64,000 nt of DNA, from the NCBI GenBank assembly GCA_038229415.1, contig JBBROM010000002.1:445594-509593 (forward strand). Reading direction: 5' to 3'. The position numbers and the translations under genes are program-made. This stretch comes from JANXUR01 sp038229415 (GTDB lineage: Bacteria; Acidobacteriota; Terriglobia; Terriglobales; Acidobacteriaceae). The notes beneath the pieces are model-generated. The model made no database searches, had not been told where the DNA came from, and saw only the letters and a program-made list of their open reading frames with translations. Of this stretch, positions 34,970 to 43,450 are shown piece by piece. How positions within the stretch are numbered: position 1 is the first letter of the stretch; every line of letters starts with the position of its first letter.

Positions 34970-35626
34970 GTGCTCAATCTGCTCAATCAGAAATTATTGG
35001 CTCTTGCTTTTTGTGGTGTCATGGCGGTTTCCATCACGTCGCGTCCGGTTTCAGCACAAACCATCGTTCCGCCGTCTGAGAAGAAGAACGAAGCCGCGTT
35101 CCTCGTAGGCGTGAATCAGATTGCCGACCGCAGCACCTCGCTCGGCAAGCTCTCCTTCGATCGCGGCCTGCATTATCAGGCCGTTTATGCTCGCGATATC
35201 TGGGGCGTTCGCTGGCTCCACTTTTTCCTGGAGGCCCCGGTCATCTATACGCCGCAGGTCAAGATCAACAAGAGCAGCCCCGGCGACCCGGCCGCTTCCT
35301 ACAGCAACTTCCTGTTCATCCCCGGAGTCCGCGCCAAGTTCTTTCCGCGGCGCTGGTATTCGCCCTGGCTCAGCGCGGGCTATGGCTACTCCACCTCCAG
35401 CGCCAGCGGCCACTTGCTGGATGGCGCAGTGAACAACCAGACGCGAACCGCCAGCGGCAAAGCTTGGCAGTACGGGGGCGGCATTGACTTCAAGGTCACG
35501 TCGCGATTCTCCGTACGCGCCGAGACGCGTGATTTTTACACGGTAGTGCCAGCGCTGGCGTTGCCGCAAAACGACTCTCGCAATCGCAACCTGCTGTACT
35601 CGGCGGGCATTGTCTTCCACTTTTGA
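34970..35626 (+). CDS. Outer-membrane beta-barrel protein, tandem family copy 1
   Basis: The 218-residue product begins at a GTG (34970) with GGAGG seven bases upstream. It has a signal peptide (LLALAFCGVMAVSITSRPVSAQ) and an eight-strand-like barrel ending in LLYSAGIVFHF. The terminal Phe and alternating pattern are the usual BAM recognition signal. The segment RAETRDFYTVVP is shared with the next two genes. It is the first of three tandem paralogues. It contains no enzymatic motif; it could be a small porin-like or structural barrel. Confidence 0.82.
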   Translation: MLNLLNQKLLALAFCGVMAVSITSRPVSAQTIVPPSEKKNEAAFLVGVNQIADRSTSLGKLSFDRGLHYQAVYARDIWGVRWLHFFLEAPVIYTPQVKINKSSPGDPAASYSNFLFIPGVRAKFFPRRWYSPWLSAGYGYSTSSASGHLLDGAVNNQTRTASGKAWQYGGGIDFKVTSRFSVRAETRDFYTVVPALALPQNDSRNRNLLYSAGIVFHF

Positions 35627-35815
35627 GGCTGCAGATTCCAGCAACGCGAATTTGGTGCCGAAGATTGGGCTGATCCGCATGGGGCTTCGGCCCCGTTTGC
35701 TGGCCAGCGAAGTTGTCCTTTCTGGTTCCTCCGGAAATATGGTTGTCAGCCAACCTGCACGCGAGCCACAGAATCAAAGTAGGTAGTCTGCGCACGTTTA
35801 TTCGGAGGTATCACT

Positions 35816-36466
35816 GTGCTTAAGTTCCGCCTGATTGCCGGAGTCCTCGTTCTGTTCGTCGCCAGCTGTGCATTCGCTCAAAAGGACGAAATTGCCGTGC
35901 TCGGCGGTACCACGTTTACCAGTTCGCGTGGCTTCTTCAATCCGGTCACCTGTTTGCCGGGCGTAAGCTGCAATTCGGGGGCGCTTTCCTTCGGGCACAA
36001 CTTTACCGTGGAGGGAGCTTACGCGCACCGCATCTTCAATGGTCACCTGTTCAATGTGAAGATCGAGGCTCCGTTTGTGGGGGGCAACTCGATCTCGGTG
36101 GCCAGCAATAACCCTTCGGCGGCTTCGCCGCCGAAGGATTATTCCGCTCTTTACTTCACGCCAGGACTACGGGTTACGGCGATTCCGTTCGCGGGCATCT
36201 CCCCGTGGGTGAGCGCAGGGGGCGGGTTGGCTCGTTTCGGGCCCAACGGCAAGCTGTTGAACGGCACTGTCAACCCCAGCAGTAACGCCAACACGACCAG
36301 CGCATTTCAGTTCGGGGGCGGGCTGGATTTCAAGATCCTGCCCTTTGTCGCGGTGCGCGGCGAAGTTCGCGACTTCTATACGAGCCTCCCGAATCTGGAC
36401 GAAATCACCTTCGGGGGCAGATCTCACAACGTAATCGTCTCGGGCGGACTAGTGTTCCACTTCTAG
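35816..36466 (+). CDS. Outer-membrane beta-barrel protein, tandem family copy 2
   Basis: The 216-residue protein starts at GTG 35816 with CGGAGGT eight bases upstream, has a signal peptide (LIAGVLVLFVASCAFAQ) and ends HNVIVSGGLVFHF. It aligns with copies 1 and 3 in the region GGGLDFKILPFVAVRGEVRDFYTSLP. An extra loop with two cysteines (TCLPGVSCNSG) is unique to this copy. Same strand, 189 bases after copy 1. Confidence 0.82.
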   Translation: MLKFRLIAGVLVLFVASCAFAQKDEIAVLGGTTFTSSRGFFNPVTCLPGVSCNSGALSFGHNFTVEGAYAHRIFNGHLFNVKIEAPFVGGNSISVASNNPSAASPPKDYSALYFTPGLRVTAIPFAGISPWVSAGGGLARFGPNGKLLNGTVNPSSNANTTSAFQFGGGLDFKILPFVAVRGEVRDFYTSLPNLDEITFGGRSHNVIVSGGLVFHF

Positions 36467-36606
36467 TTGTCGAGCACGCTGGGCGCGAGCAGTGAGATAC
36501 CAGGGCCGAGCCGCACTGCACCATTGGAGGTCGGGGCGAGTTCGGCCTTCGCCCGCGCACTTTCGCAGAGGCGACGGTACAATTTCAAAGTGAGGTGTTC
36601 TGCTTG

Positions 36607-37320
36607 ATGAAATTTTCAAAACGAGTGGGGAAGTTTGCCCTGAAACCGGCCCGGTTTGCGTTCGCTGCGATTCTGCCGGCGCTTTTTTTTACCACGTTTG
36701 CCTTGGCCCAGCAGCCTGCGGCAGCTCCCGCCGCTACCACGCCGGCTCCTTACGCTGCCAGGAACGAAGTCTTCCTAGTGGTCGGCCAGGTGCTGGTACC
36801 AGACCACAACATTTCGCCGAACGGCGGATTCAGCACCAACGCGCTGACGTTCAAAGGTGGTGCGGCGTTTGAGATTGGCCTCGCCCGGCGCATCGCGACC
36901 ATGGATCACTTTACGGTTACGGCGGAACTGCCATTCGCCATCTTGCCGCAGGTAAAGCTCGGCAGGTCCAGCGGAGGCAATGCCGCCACCAACTATTCAG
37001 CAGCCTTTGCCACGCCGAGCTTGCGGCTTAGCTTTCGGCCCGGCAGCCGTCTGCAGCCTTGGGCGAGCGGAGGCGCGGGCTATGCTCGCGAAGAGGGGGG
37101 CAATACCCTGGTGGATGGTTCCATCAACGCCCAGTCGCGCATCTCGAACACCTATGCCATTCAGTTTGGCGCGGGTGTGGACTATCGGTTTAGCAAGTAC
37201 ATTTCATTCCGCGCGGACGGGCGAGATTTTTTTGCTCCCTTACCCAAGCTCGGCGTAACCCAGACCGACAGCCGCGGCCACAACGTGATTTACGGCGGTG
37301 GTGTGGTGCTGCACTTCTAG
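36607..37320 (+). CDS. Outer-membrane beta-barrel protein, tandem family copy 3
   Basis: The 237-residue protein (ATG 36607; in-frame GTG 36595 and TTG 36604 also possible) has a signal peptide, an Ala/Pro-rich linker (QQPAAAPAATTPAP) and a barrel ending HNVIYGGGVVLHF. It shares FGAGVDYRFSKYISFRADGRDFFAPLP with the other copies. It is 141 bases after copy 2 and directly upstream of the SRP RNA gene. Confidence 0.82.
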   Translation: MKFSKRVGKFALKPARFAFAAILPALFFTTFALAQQPAAAPAATTPAPYAARNEVFLVVGQVLVPDHNISPNGGFSTNALTFKGGAAFEIGLARRIATMDHFTVTAELPFAILPQVKLGRSSGGNAATNYSAAFATPSLRLSFRPGSRLQPWASGGAGYAREEGGNTLVDGSINAQSRISNTYAIQFGAGVDYRFSKYISFRADGRDFFAPLPKLGVTQTDSRGHNVIYGGGVVLHF

Positions 37321-37399
37321 AGCTTCTAGCGCTGGCGCGTGCCCGGACAAGACTACGTGCGACATGCGCCGCGTGCGATCCGATGCTAAAATCGTTGAG

Positions 37400-37500
37400 C
37401 AGGCATCGGTCCTACGCGACGTAATCCCGCCAACCCCGCCAGGTCCGGAAGGAAGCAACGGTAACGGGCTAGTACGTGTGCAGTGGGCTCCCGATGCTTG
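37400..37500 (+). ncRNA. ffs: Small signal recognition particle RNA (4.5S type)
   Basis: The conserved domain IV loop is present as CCAGGTCCGGAAGGAAGCA. The ends pair over ten bases (CAGGCATCGG with CCGATGCTTG), defining a single long hairpin of about 101 nt, the size of bacterial small SRP RNA. A T-rich run (TTATTTTTT) follows at 37501. It binds Ffh to target membrane proteins to the Sec translocon. TAAAAT a few bases upstream may be part of its promoter. Confidence 0.93.
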
Positions 37501-37527
37501 TTATTTTTTGGAGCTTGCCGTGAAGCG

Positions 37528-38736
37528 CTAAGGGTGTTTCCGACTCTCAGCGATGCCCTCTGCCGTATAGCCTTCCCATTCCCACGGCGTCACCGAGTCC
37601 CCCAAAATCGTCTCCAGCAGCGGACGAAATGCAGCCTCACCGTTGTCGCTGTTGGTCAGTACGATCATGCAAGTCTGCCGCCGCTCAAAGCAAATCATGT
37701 AGTTCTGCGCGCCGTCGCCGTGGCCCTCTTTAAAGAACGCACGACCGAATTTCGTGTGCATCAGCAGTCCCCACCCCATGCCGTAAGCCAGTCCCACGGC
37801 GTCAGCTTCTTTGCCCGACGCATCGTCCGGACGGCTGCCGAACTGATGAGGCGTATGGATGCGAATGAACGGAGTCAAGGCTATCTTGCGCGTCGGCTTT
37901 TTCAAAACTGTTCCAGCAAACCATGCGCTCGCGAAGCGGGCCAAGTCTTCCGCGCTGGCGGTCATGGAGCCAGCTGCGCGCGGCTGCATTCTCCGCGTCT
38001 GCGCCACAAATTGCCATTCCGCGTCGTAGCGATCCGCGATATTTGCTGCAAATTCTTCACGGTAGGTAAGGCTGGTACGGGCCATGCCGAGCGGACCGAA
38101 GATCGCTGCCTGCATCAGCTCATCGAGTGGCTTTTGCTTCTGTTGTTCAATAATGTACTGCACCAGATTGATGCCCTCGCCGGAATATTGAAACTGTGTC
38201 CCCGGTGTGAAGTGGAGGTGCATCTTTTTGTCCGGTTCAAGGGAGGCAAAGTTCGCCAGTCCGCCGGTATGGGCGAGCAGCATGCGCGGCGTCACCGCGG
38301 GCCACGCCGGGTCGCGCACCAGAGCGGATGCGGTCTGGCGGTAAGGCTCGTACTGATCTAGCGCCTTCGGAAGTTGTTTCGCGACCGGCTGATCCAGATT
38401 AAATTCGCCGCGTTCCACCAGTTGCATCACGTAGGTGGCGAAAATTCCCTTGGTGATGGATGCAGCCCAAGTGGTGGTGTCCCGCTCCATCGGCGCTGGC
38501 GGTTCGGTATGACGCAGGCCGTAAGCCATGCTCCATACCAGCCGTCCGCGATCCATCACCGCAATTTGCGCGCCTGTAACTTTGGCGGCGGATAACGTCT
38601 TACGGGCAAAGGCTTCCGCTTCGGCGACCGATATATGCGACCCATCCAGGCGCCGAAGGGACGCCGATTTCGGACCCTCCGCAAACAGCGATCCAGAAAG
38701 AGCAAGAAGTAATATCGAGGCAATCGTCAGGCGCAT
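37528..38736 (-). CDS. Serine hydrolase of the beta-lactamase/PBP-like class C family
   Basis: The 402-residue protein has a signal peptide (LTIASILLLALSGSLFAE) and the class C-type fold. SxxK is present as SITK near residue 92, the YxN-like motif as YSGEG, and a HGDGA box replaces KTG. It is secreted or periplasmic. Family members include esterases, D-aminopeptidases and DD-carboxypeptidases, so resistance should not be assumed. It is convergent with the SRP RNA gene and divergent from fabH. Confidence 0.88.
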   Translation of the reverse strand: MRLTIASILLLALSGSLFAEGPKSASLRRLDGSHISVAEAEAFARKTLSAAKVTGAQIAVMDRGRLVWSMAYGLRHTEPPAPMERDTTTWAASITKGIFATYVMQLVERGEFNLDQPVAKQLPKALDQYEPYRQTASALVRDPAWPAVTPRMLLAHTGGLANFASLEPDKKMHLHFTPGTQFQYSGEGINLVQYIIEQQKQKPLDELMQAAIFGPLGMARTSLTYREEFAANIADRYDAEWQFVAQTRRMQPRAAGSMTASAEDLARFASAWFAGTVLKKPTRKIALTPFIRIHTPHQFGSRPDDASGKEADAVGLAYGMGWGLLMHTKFGRAFFKEGHGDGAQNYMICFERRQTCMIVLTNSDNGEAAFRPLLETILGDSVTPWEWEGYTAEGIAESRKHP

Positions 38737-39024
38737 CAGTTGATGCTACAGCTTCGCACAAGCCTCATGCGAAGCCTGAACTCGTGTCGCCATGGCACCG
38801 TAAAAGCCTACTCCGGAGTCTTGCGTGCCACTTCAGACGAATGCTGCACTCTCGCAAGACTCTTCCTCCGACGGCAGCAATCGAATTCAGCCGCCCGCAA
38901 TAGCCCATTCGAGCCATCAGCTTGTGAGCCGCATTGGACACATCCCCTACCCCTGCCGCACAATAATTGTTTACTCAAAATCAAACGTTCGATCACATTT
39001 AGATATCAATTGGAGCCAGCCGTT

Positions 39025-40035
39025 TTGTCTTCCCCGCGAAGTACCTTGCACGGTGTAAAGATCACTGCCCTCGGCACCTACGTTCCGCCCCGCCTGCTCA
39101 CCAACGCCGACCTTGAAAAACTCGTCGAGACCACCGACGAATGGATCATGTCGCGCGTCGGCATCAGGGAGCGCCACATCGTGGATAAAGGTGTGGCCAC
39201 CAGCGATCTCGCAGTAGAGGCCGCCAAGCGCGCTCTGGCCGAACGCGGCCTCACGCCCGATGATATTGACCTGATCATCGTGGGCACGGTCACGCCGGAC
39301 ATGATGTTCCCCTCGACGGCGTGTCTGGTGCAGCACAAACTCGGTGCGAAAAAAGTTTGGGGATTCGACATTCTTGCCGCCTGCTCGTCCTTCGTATATT
39401 CGCTGCAAATGGGCGCACAGTTCGTCGCCACGGGCGCGCACAAGCGGGTGATGGTCATCGGCGCCGACGTGATGTCCTCGATCATTGACTACACCGACCG
39501 CGCGACCTGCGTGATCTTCGGTGACGGCGCAGGTGCGGTGATTTTGGAACGCACCGAGCCGGAAGAAACCGGCATGATTGACTTTGAGCACTCGATTGAT
39601 GGTTCGGGCGGGGTTTCGTTGTATATGCCCGGCGGCGGCAGCCTGCACCCCTCGACGCACGAAACCGTGGACCAGAAGATGCACTTCGTTCACCAGGATG
39701 GCGGAGCCGTGTTCAAGTTTGCGGTGCGCAACATGGCGGACGTTTGCGAGACCCTGCTCAGCCGCAACAACCTAAAGGGCGAAGATATTGACGTTTTCAT
39801 CCCCCATCAGGCGAACCTGCGCATCATCAAAGCGACGGGCGACCGCATCGGCCTGCGCGATGGCGCGACGATTATCAACATTGAAAAATACGGCAACACC
39901 ACCGCTGGCACAATTCCTCTAGGCATGCACACCGCGCGCGAGGACGGAAAGTTAAAGAAGGGAAGTCTAGTGATGCTGGCCGCCGTAGGCGCAGGATTCA
40001 CCGTAGGCGGAACGCTGCTCCGGTGGGAGTGCTAA
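39025..40035 (+). CDS. fabH: Beta-ketoacyl-ACP synthase III
   Basis: This enzyme, about 336 residues, condenses acetyl-CoA with malonyl-ACP to initiate type II fatty acid synthesis. It has the catalytic Cys in LAACSSFVYSLQMG, His in FIPHQANLRIIKA and Asn in NIEKYGNTTAGTIPLGM. No ATG lies near the natural N-terminus (VKITALGTYVPP). TTG 39025 is chosen because GGAG is nine bases upstream; TTG 39010 and 39046 are alternatives. The frame stays open back to 38740, but those residues are not FabH-like. The other fab genes are not in the window. Confidence 0.93.
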   Translation: MSSPRSTLHGVKITALGTYVPPRLLTNADLEKLVETTDEWIMSRVGIRERHIVDKGVATSDLAVEAAKRALAERGLTPDDIDLIIVGTVTPDMMFPSTACLVQHKLGAKKVWGFDILAACSSFVYSLQMGAQFVATGAHKRVMVIGADVMSSIIDYTDRATCVIFGDGAGAVILERTEPEETGMIDFEHSIDGSGGVSLYMPGGGSLHPSTHETVDQKMHFVHQDGGAVFKFAVRNMADVCETLLSRNNLKGEDIDVFIPHQANLRIIKATGDRIGLRDGATIINIEKYGNTTAGTIPLGMHTAREDGKLKKGSLVMLAAVGAGFTVGGTLLRWEC

Positions 40036-40057
40036 TCCGCTAGTTTTGTCTCAACTG

Positions 40058-40115
40058 TGTCATCCCGACCGGAGTGAACCGGACGCAGTCAGGCTCACGG
40101 AGTGGAGGGACCTTG
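40058..40115 (+). repeat. Dispersed repeat, degenerate copy E
   Basis: TGTCATCCCGACCGGAGTGA at the left and GGAGGGACCTTG at the right correspond to the ends of the repeat family, with substitutions and a different centre. It lies between fabH and ssb. Confidence 0.5.
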
Positions 40116-40254
40116 TGTTTGCGTTCGTAGCCAAGCGGCTAAAACCCGAAACCGTGTCCATGGTAGATTCTGCATTTCCCGTTCCGGCACTCCCCCAAAA
40201 CATCCACTGCCCGCCTTCTGCTATAGTGGCGCTTCGGAAGGCAAGGAGCCTGTT

Positions 40255-40740
40255 ATGTCGAAGAGCGTGAACAAAGTTACCCTGCTTGGCCATGTCGGCA
40301 AGGAGCCCGAGATTCGTACCACTCCGGGCGGCATGAATGTGGCCAGCTTCAGCATCGCCACCAATGACCGCTTCAAAGACAAAGACGGCAACTGGCAGGA
40401 TCGCACGGAATGGCACAACGTGGTTGCCTTTCAGCGCACCGCCGAGATCGTCCGCGACTATGTGAAAAAGGGCAATCAGCTTTACATTGAAGGCAAACTG
40501 CAAACCCGTTCATGGGACGACAAGGAGTCTGGCCAGAAGAAGTATCGGACGGAGATTCTGGTGAATGAGTTGGTGCTGATCGGCGGCCGCAGCGGCGGCG
40601 ACGAAGGCAGCGGAAGCGGCTACACCCGCAAGAGCAGCGGAGGGTCGTCCTCGTCATCAGGCAGCAGCAGCAACTACGACCAGCGTGCCCCCGATGATCT
40701 GCCAACAGCTCCGATCACCGACGATGACGTGCCGTTCTAG
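40255..40740 (+). CDS. ssb: Single-stranded DNA-binding protein
   Basis: The 161-residue SSB has the OB fold (NKVTLLGHVGKEPEIRTTPGG ... NDRFKDKDGNWQDRTEWHNVVAF) and a low-complexity Gly/Ser linker. The acidic C-terminal tip ITDDDVPF recruits replication and repair partners. The ATG at 40255 has AAGGAG seven bases upstream; the frame is open before it but without a ribosome site. The parDE toxin gene is convergent downstream. Confidence 0.96.
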   Translation: MSKSVNKVTLLGHVGKEPEIRTTPGGMNVASFSIATNDRFKDKDGNWQDRTEWHNVVAFQRTAEIVRDYVKKGNQLYIEGKLQTRSWDDKESGQKKYRTEILVNELVLIGGRSGGDEGSGSGYTRKSSGGSSSSSGSSSNYDQRAPDDLPTAPITDDDVPF

Positions 40741-40758
40741 TTCAGCGATGGGGAAAAT

Positions 40759-41121
40759 CTAGTCGTGCGGAACGTGCCGCGACAAGTCCCGCGAGTCGTG
40801 GAGGATGCGCAACACATTGATGACTCCATTCGAGAACCGGTAGACAACCATATGTCGGGGGTGTTTCACAACGCCGGAGGCGGTGGGCGCGCGATCCCGA
40901 CTGAATCGCAGGTGATAAGTCCACACACCGGGAGAGATGGCGGCTCGTTGTTGGGCACCGGGGCGCTGAGGATCGTTAGAAAGATCTTTTGTTCCTTGCT
41001 TCAAAAGAGTTTCATACCGTCCGGTGGCGGCTTCTCCGAAGTGCTTTCGACTCCAGACGGTGATGTCGCGAATATCCTGCCGAGCTAGATCGGTGTAGCG
41101 AATCCTAAAGGGCGTGGTCAT
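40759..41121 (-). CDS. parE: ParE-type toxin (RelE/ParE superfamily)
   Basis: The 120-residue protein has the RelE/ParE fold pattern: YTDLARQDIRDITVWSRKHFG, LSNDPQRPG, and a C-terminal VVYRFSNGVINVLRILHDSRDLSRHV. ParE toxins poison DNA gyrase; the class here is inferred from the ParD partner. Its start overlaps the antitoxin stop by four bases (ATGA), the usual antitoxin-first order. Confidence 0.9.
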   Translation of the reverse strand: MTTPFRIRYTDLARQDIRDITVWSRKHFGEAATGRYETLLKQGTKDLSNDPQRPGAQQRAAISPGVWTYHLRFSRDRAPTASGVVKHPRHMVVYRFSNGVINVLRILHDSRDLSRHVPHD

Positions 41122-41432
41122 GCCCGGCGGCGGGCCGGGCGCACTGGCACCTTCGCAGCTGGGGCAGACTCTTCGAATATCTGTTGGAAGAACTCGTCAA
41201 TATCCCCCTCTGATCTCAAGTCGGTGTACTCGCCACGCTCAATGGCGTCATCCGCCTCCTGCACCGCCGCCCGCAGCCACTCAACCTTCGCCGCGTCTTC
41301 AGACTGCCGCTGCTCCAGCAGGCGCAGCCCCTCTCGAACTACCTCGCTCGCGTTGCTGAAGCGGCCCGAGGTAACGCCGTCTTCCACGAAGTTGTCCCAA
41401 TGATTCGTAAGATTGACGTTGCGGGTGGGCAT
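41118..41432 (-). CDS. parD: ParD-type antitoxin
   Basis: The 104-residue protein has the ParD ribbon-helix-helix N-terminus (MPTRNVNLTNHWDNFVEDGVTSGRFSNASEVVREGLRLLEQRQ) and a toxin-binding tail (EFFQQIFEESAPA). ATG 41432 with GGAGG nine bases upstream is the start. A perfect inverted repeat 29-51 bases upstream (41461-41483) is a likely operator for ParD autoregulation. ParE is translationally coupled downstream. Confidence 0.92.
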   Translation of the reverse strand: MPTRNVNLTNHWDNFVEDGVTSGRFSNASEVVREGLRLLEQRQSEDAAKVEWLRAAVQEADDAIERGEYTDLRSEGDIDEFFQQIFEESAPAAKVPVRPARRRA

Positions 41433-41460
41433 GGCGTAGACCTCCAATCCCAAAATATCA

Positions 41461-41483
41461 TGATTGGCAATTATTGCCAATCA
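41461..41483. promoter_or_regulatory. Perfect inverted repeat, probable ParD operator
   Basis: Two perfect 11-base arms, TGATTGGCAAT and ATTGCCAATCA, are separated by one base. The element lies 29 bases upstream of parD and 50 bases upstream of the divergent phhB start. Ribbon-helix-helix antitoxins bind such palindromes to repress their own operon, so it may also affect phhB. Confidence 0.7.
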
Positions 41484-41532
41484 CCGGATTACGCGACGCT
41501 CGTTCTGCAACATTTCTGCTAACGTTAGCTTT

Positions 41533-41865
41533 ATGACCGATCTAGCCAGCAAAACCTGTGTTCCGTGCCGTGGTGCTTCCGCGCTGAAGGGCGAGGCGCT
41601 CACCGCGCTCGCCGCGCAAGTGCCGCAATGGAGCGTAGTGAACGAGCATCACCTAACCCGCACCTTCAAGTTCCCTGATTTCTTGCAGACACTCGCCTTC
41701 GTCAACAAGGCGGGAGCAGTCGCCGAGCAGCAGGGGCACCATCCCAACATCAACTTCACCTGGGGGCGCGCCGAGTTCACCATCTACACCCACGACGCTG
41801 GTGACGCAGGCGGACTCACCGAAAACGACTTCATTCTCGCGGCGAAGATTGATGCGCTAAGCTAA
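41533..41865 (+). CDS. phhB: 4a-hydroxytetrahydrobiopterin dehydratase (PCD/DCoH)
   Basis: The 110-residue protein recycles the pterin cofactor of aromatic amino acid hydroxylases, or acts as a moonlighting coactivator elsewhere. The PCD core is intact: FKFPDFLQTLAFVNKAGAVAEQQGHHPNINFTWGRAEFTIYTHD (catalytic HHP and the Trp-like region) followed by GLTENDFILAAKID. ATG 41533 is chosen over an open frame reaching back to 41464. It is divergent from parD; its stop overlaps the stop of the MFS gene by four bases. Confidence 0.93.
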   Translation: MTDLASKTCVPCRGASALKGEALTALAAQVPQWSVVNEHHLTRTFKFPDFLQTLAFVNKAGAVAEQQGHHPNINFTWGRAEFTIYTHDAGDAGGLTENDFILAAKIDALS

Positions 41866-43184
41866 TCAAGTGTTGTGTTGATCGGCGTAGCCTCATCCCG
41901 CCACAACCGTTGCGCCAGCACCCAAGCCGTCAGCGGAATCACCATCAGCCCGCCAGTCGCCAATGCCACGTCACGCGTCGTCCAGCCATGATCTAGCGCG
42001 TAGCCTGAAAGATACGCCGTCACCGCAATCGTAAACATGCACAGCCCCAGATCGGCGGAAAACACGCGTCCGCTGAACTTGTTGTCGGTATTCAGTTGCA
42101 GCAGCGTCGTCGAAAACACCCAAATAATCGCGCCACCAATGTGGCCGACCACGATCCACGCCACCGCCGCCCAAATATTGTGCGAAAGCCCAATGCAGAA
42201 ATAGCCGAGCGCCTCTGCGGCGAAGCCGAACAAAACCATGCGGCGCAGGCGTTTCTGATTTTGCCCCGCCCATGCAGCGCTTGCCAGCGGCCCGATCAAC
42301 GCGCCTAGTCCGCGCGCGAACATTAACACGCTCATGCCCAGCATCGCACTCTGCTCCACACTCAGGCCGGGCCGCTGAATCGGATAATCCTGCCGCCCCA
42401 TCACGGTAAAGATCACCCAACTCGGCCCAATGCAAAGGTGGCCCGTCTTCAACAGAATCAGCGCCACCCGCCGCGAGTCCGCCGCGATGTAAGCCCAGCC
42501 CTCGCGCATACCTTTAAAGTTCACAAAGTCAGCCGCCCGTAGCGACTCGCCGTGGTCGGCGTGCTTCTCGAAGAACTTCATCCGCGAAAGCAAAAGCGCT
42601 GACAGCAAAAACGACGCAGCATTCAGCCCGAATACAGCGTTCCGGCCAAGCAGCGCCGCGACCAGGCCTCCCACCGCTGCTCCCAGCACCAAGTTGAGCG
42701 ACCATGTGGTAGAAGCCAGCGTGTTCGCCACCACAATATCTTCTGGCTCAACAATGTTCGGCACCACGGCGGTGCGTGCGGGCTCAAAGAATCCCCACAT
42801 CAGCGTTTCCAGAAACAGCAGCACATACGCCAACCACACCATGCTCGCCGACCGCACTAGCAGCATCGCCAGCACAATGCCGCAGCGTAGCAAGTCGCTG
42901 ACGATCATCACACTCTTGCGCGAAAACCGGTCGTTGATAATGCCCGCCATGGGGGCGATAAAAGTTTGCGGCAGCACCTGCACAATCAGCGCCAGCGCCA
43001 CCGACTGCGCCTTGCCCGTATATTGCAGCAGCAAACTGTAGATGGTAAGCGTGTAAAACCAGTCGCCCAGCTCGCTGATGATCTGCGCGCCCCACAGACG
43101 CCGAAAGTTGGCGTTGCCGCGCACCAAACGCACATACGCGGCAATGTTCACACGCTGAGTTTCAGTTGTATTGGCTTGCGACAT
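41862..43184 (-). CDS. MFS transporter
   Basis: The 440-residue permease has twelve membrane helices and the MFS_3-type pattern (AQIISELGDWFYTLTIYSLLLQYTG ... APMAGIINDRFSRKSVMIVSDLLRCG ... FFEPARTAVVPNIV). The motif DRFSRKSVMI matches MFS motif A after helix 2. The enterobactin-exporter-like/multidrug group is likely, but the substrate is unknown. ATG 43184 is preferred to 43208. Confidence 0.87.
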   Translation of the reverse strand: MSQANTTETQRVNIAAYVRLVRGNANFRRLWGAQIISELGDWFYTLTIYSLLLQYTGKAQSVALALIVQVLPQTFIAPMAGIINDRFSRKSVMIVSDLLRCGIVLAMLLVRSASMVWLAYVLLFLETLMWGFFEPARTAVVPNIVEPEDIVVANTLASTTWSLNLVLGAAVGGLVAALLGRNAVFGLNAASFLLSALLLSRMKFFEKHADHGESLRAADFVNFKGMREGWAYIAADSRRVALILLKTGHLCIGPSWVIFTVMGRQDYPIQRPGLSVEQSAMLGMSVLMFARGLGALIGPLASAAWAGQNQKRLRRMVLFGFAAEALGYFCIGLSHNIWAAVAWIVVGHIGGAIIWVFSTTLLQLNTDNKFSGRVFSADLGLCMFTIAVTAYLSGYALDHGWTTRDVALATGGLMVIPLTAWVLAQRLWRDEATPINTTLD

Positions 43185-43264
43185 GCGGAAAGGTAAACGA
43201 AGCTCCATCTAAAGAATAACCCACCTCTCAACGGGGTTATGTTGGACACGCTCACTTCCAAGAA

Positions 43265-43450
43265 GTGTCATCTTGAGCGGAGCGGTTGGAAGACCGCGAA
43301 TGCGGGCTGCCAACCGTGCAGTCGAAAGACCCCTACCCAGTCGGGGCTGTCTCCGCTGTCTGCAGTTCTGGTCACCGAACGCTCGAATGCAGTGCTCACG
43401 TCAGGATGATGATGCAGCCGCAAGTCCTCGCGGCGACTCATCTTAGTAGA
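43265..43450 (+). repeat. Tandem repeat unit 1 (contains dispersed repeat, copy B)
   Basis: The unit starts with TGTCATCTTGAGCGGAGCGG, continues to CAGTCGAAAGACCCCTACC, and is followed by about 110 bases ending near CAGCCGCAAGTCCTCGCGGC. A diverged copy of the whole unit follows at a period of 186 bases (43451). The MFS-cyaY gap (43185-43627) contains no gene. The inner part forms a hairpin (CGCGAATGCGGGC region). Confidence 0.75.

Noticed and set aside
37298..37531. Short frame over the SRP RNA
   Set aside because: The region is a structural RNA with paired ends and the invariant GGTCCGGAAGGAAGCA core; the frame is incidental.
37528..38736. Antibiotic-resistance beta-lactamase
   Set aside because: The fold matches class C-type serine hydrolases, but the third motif is HGDGA instead of KTG and many such proteins are esterases or peptidases.
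38740..39024. N-terminal extension of fabH
   Set aside because: The upstream residues are not FabH-like and have no start with a ribosome site; treated as untranslated.
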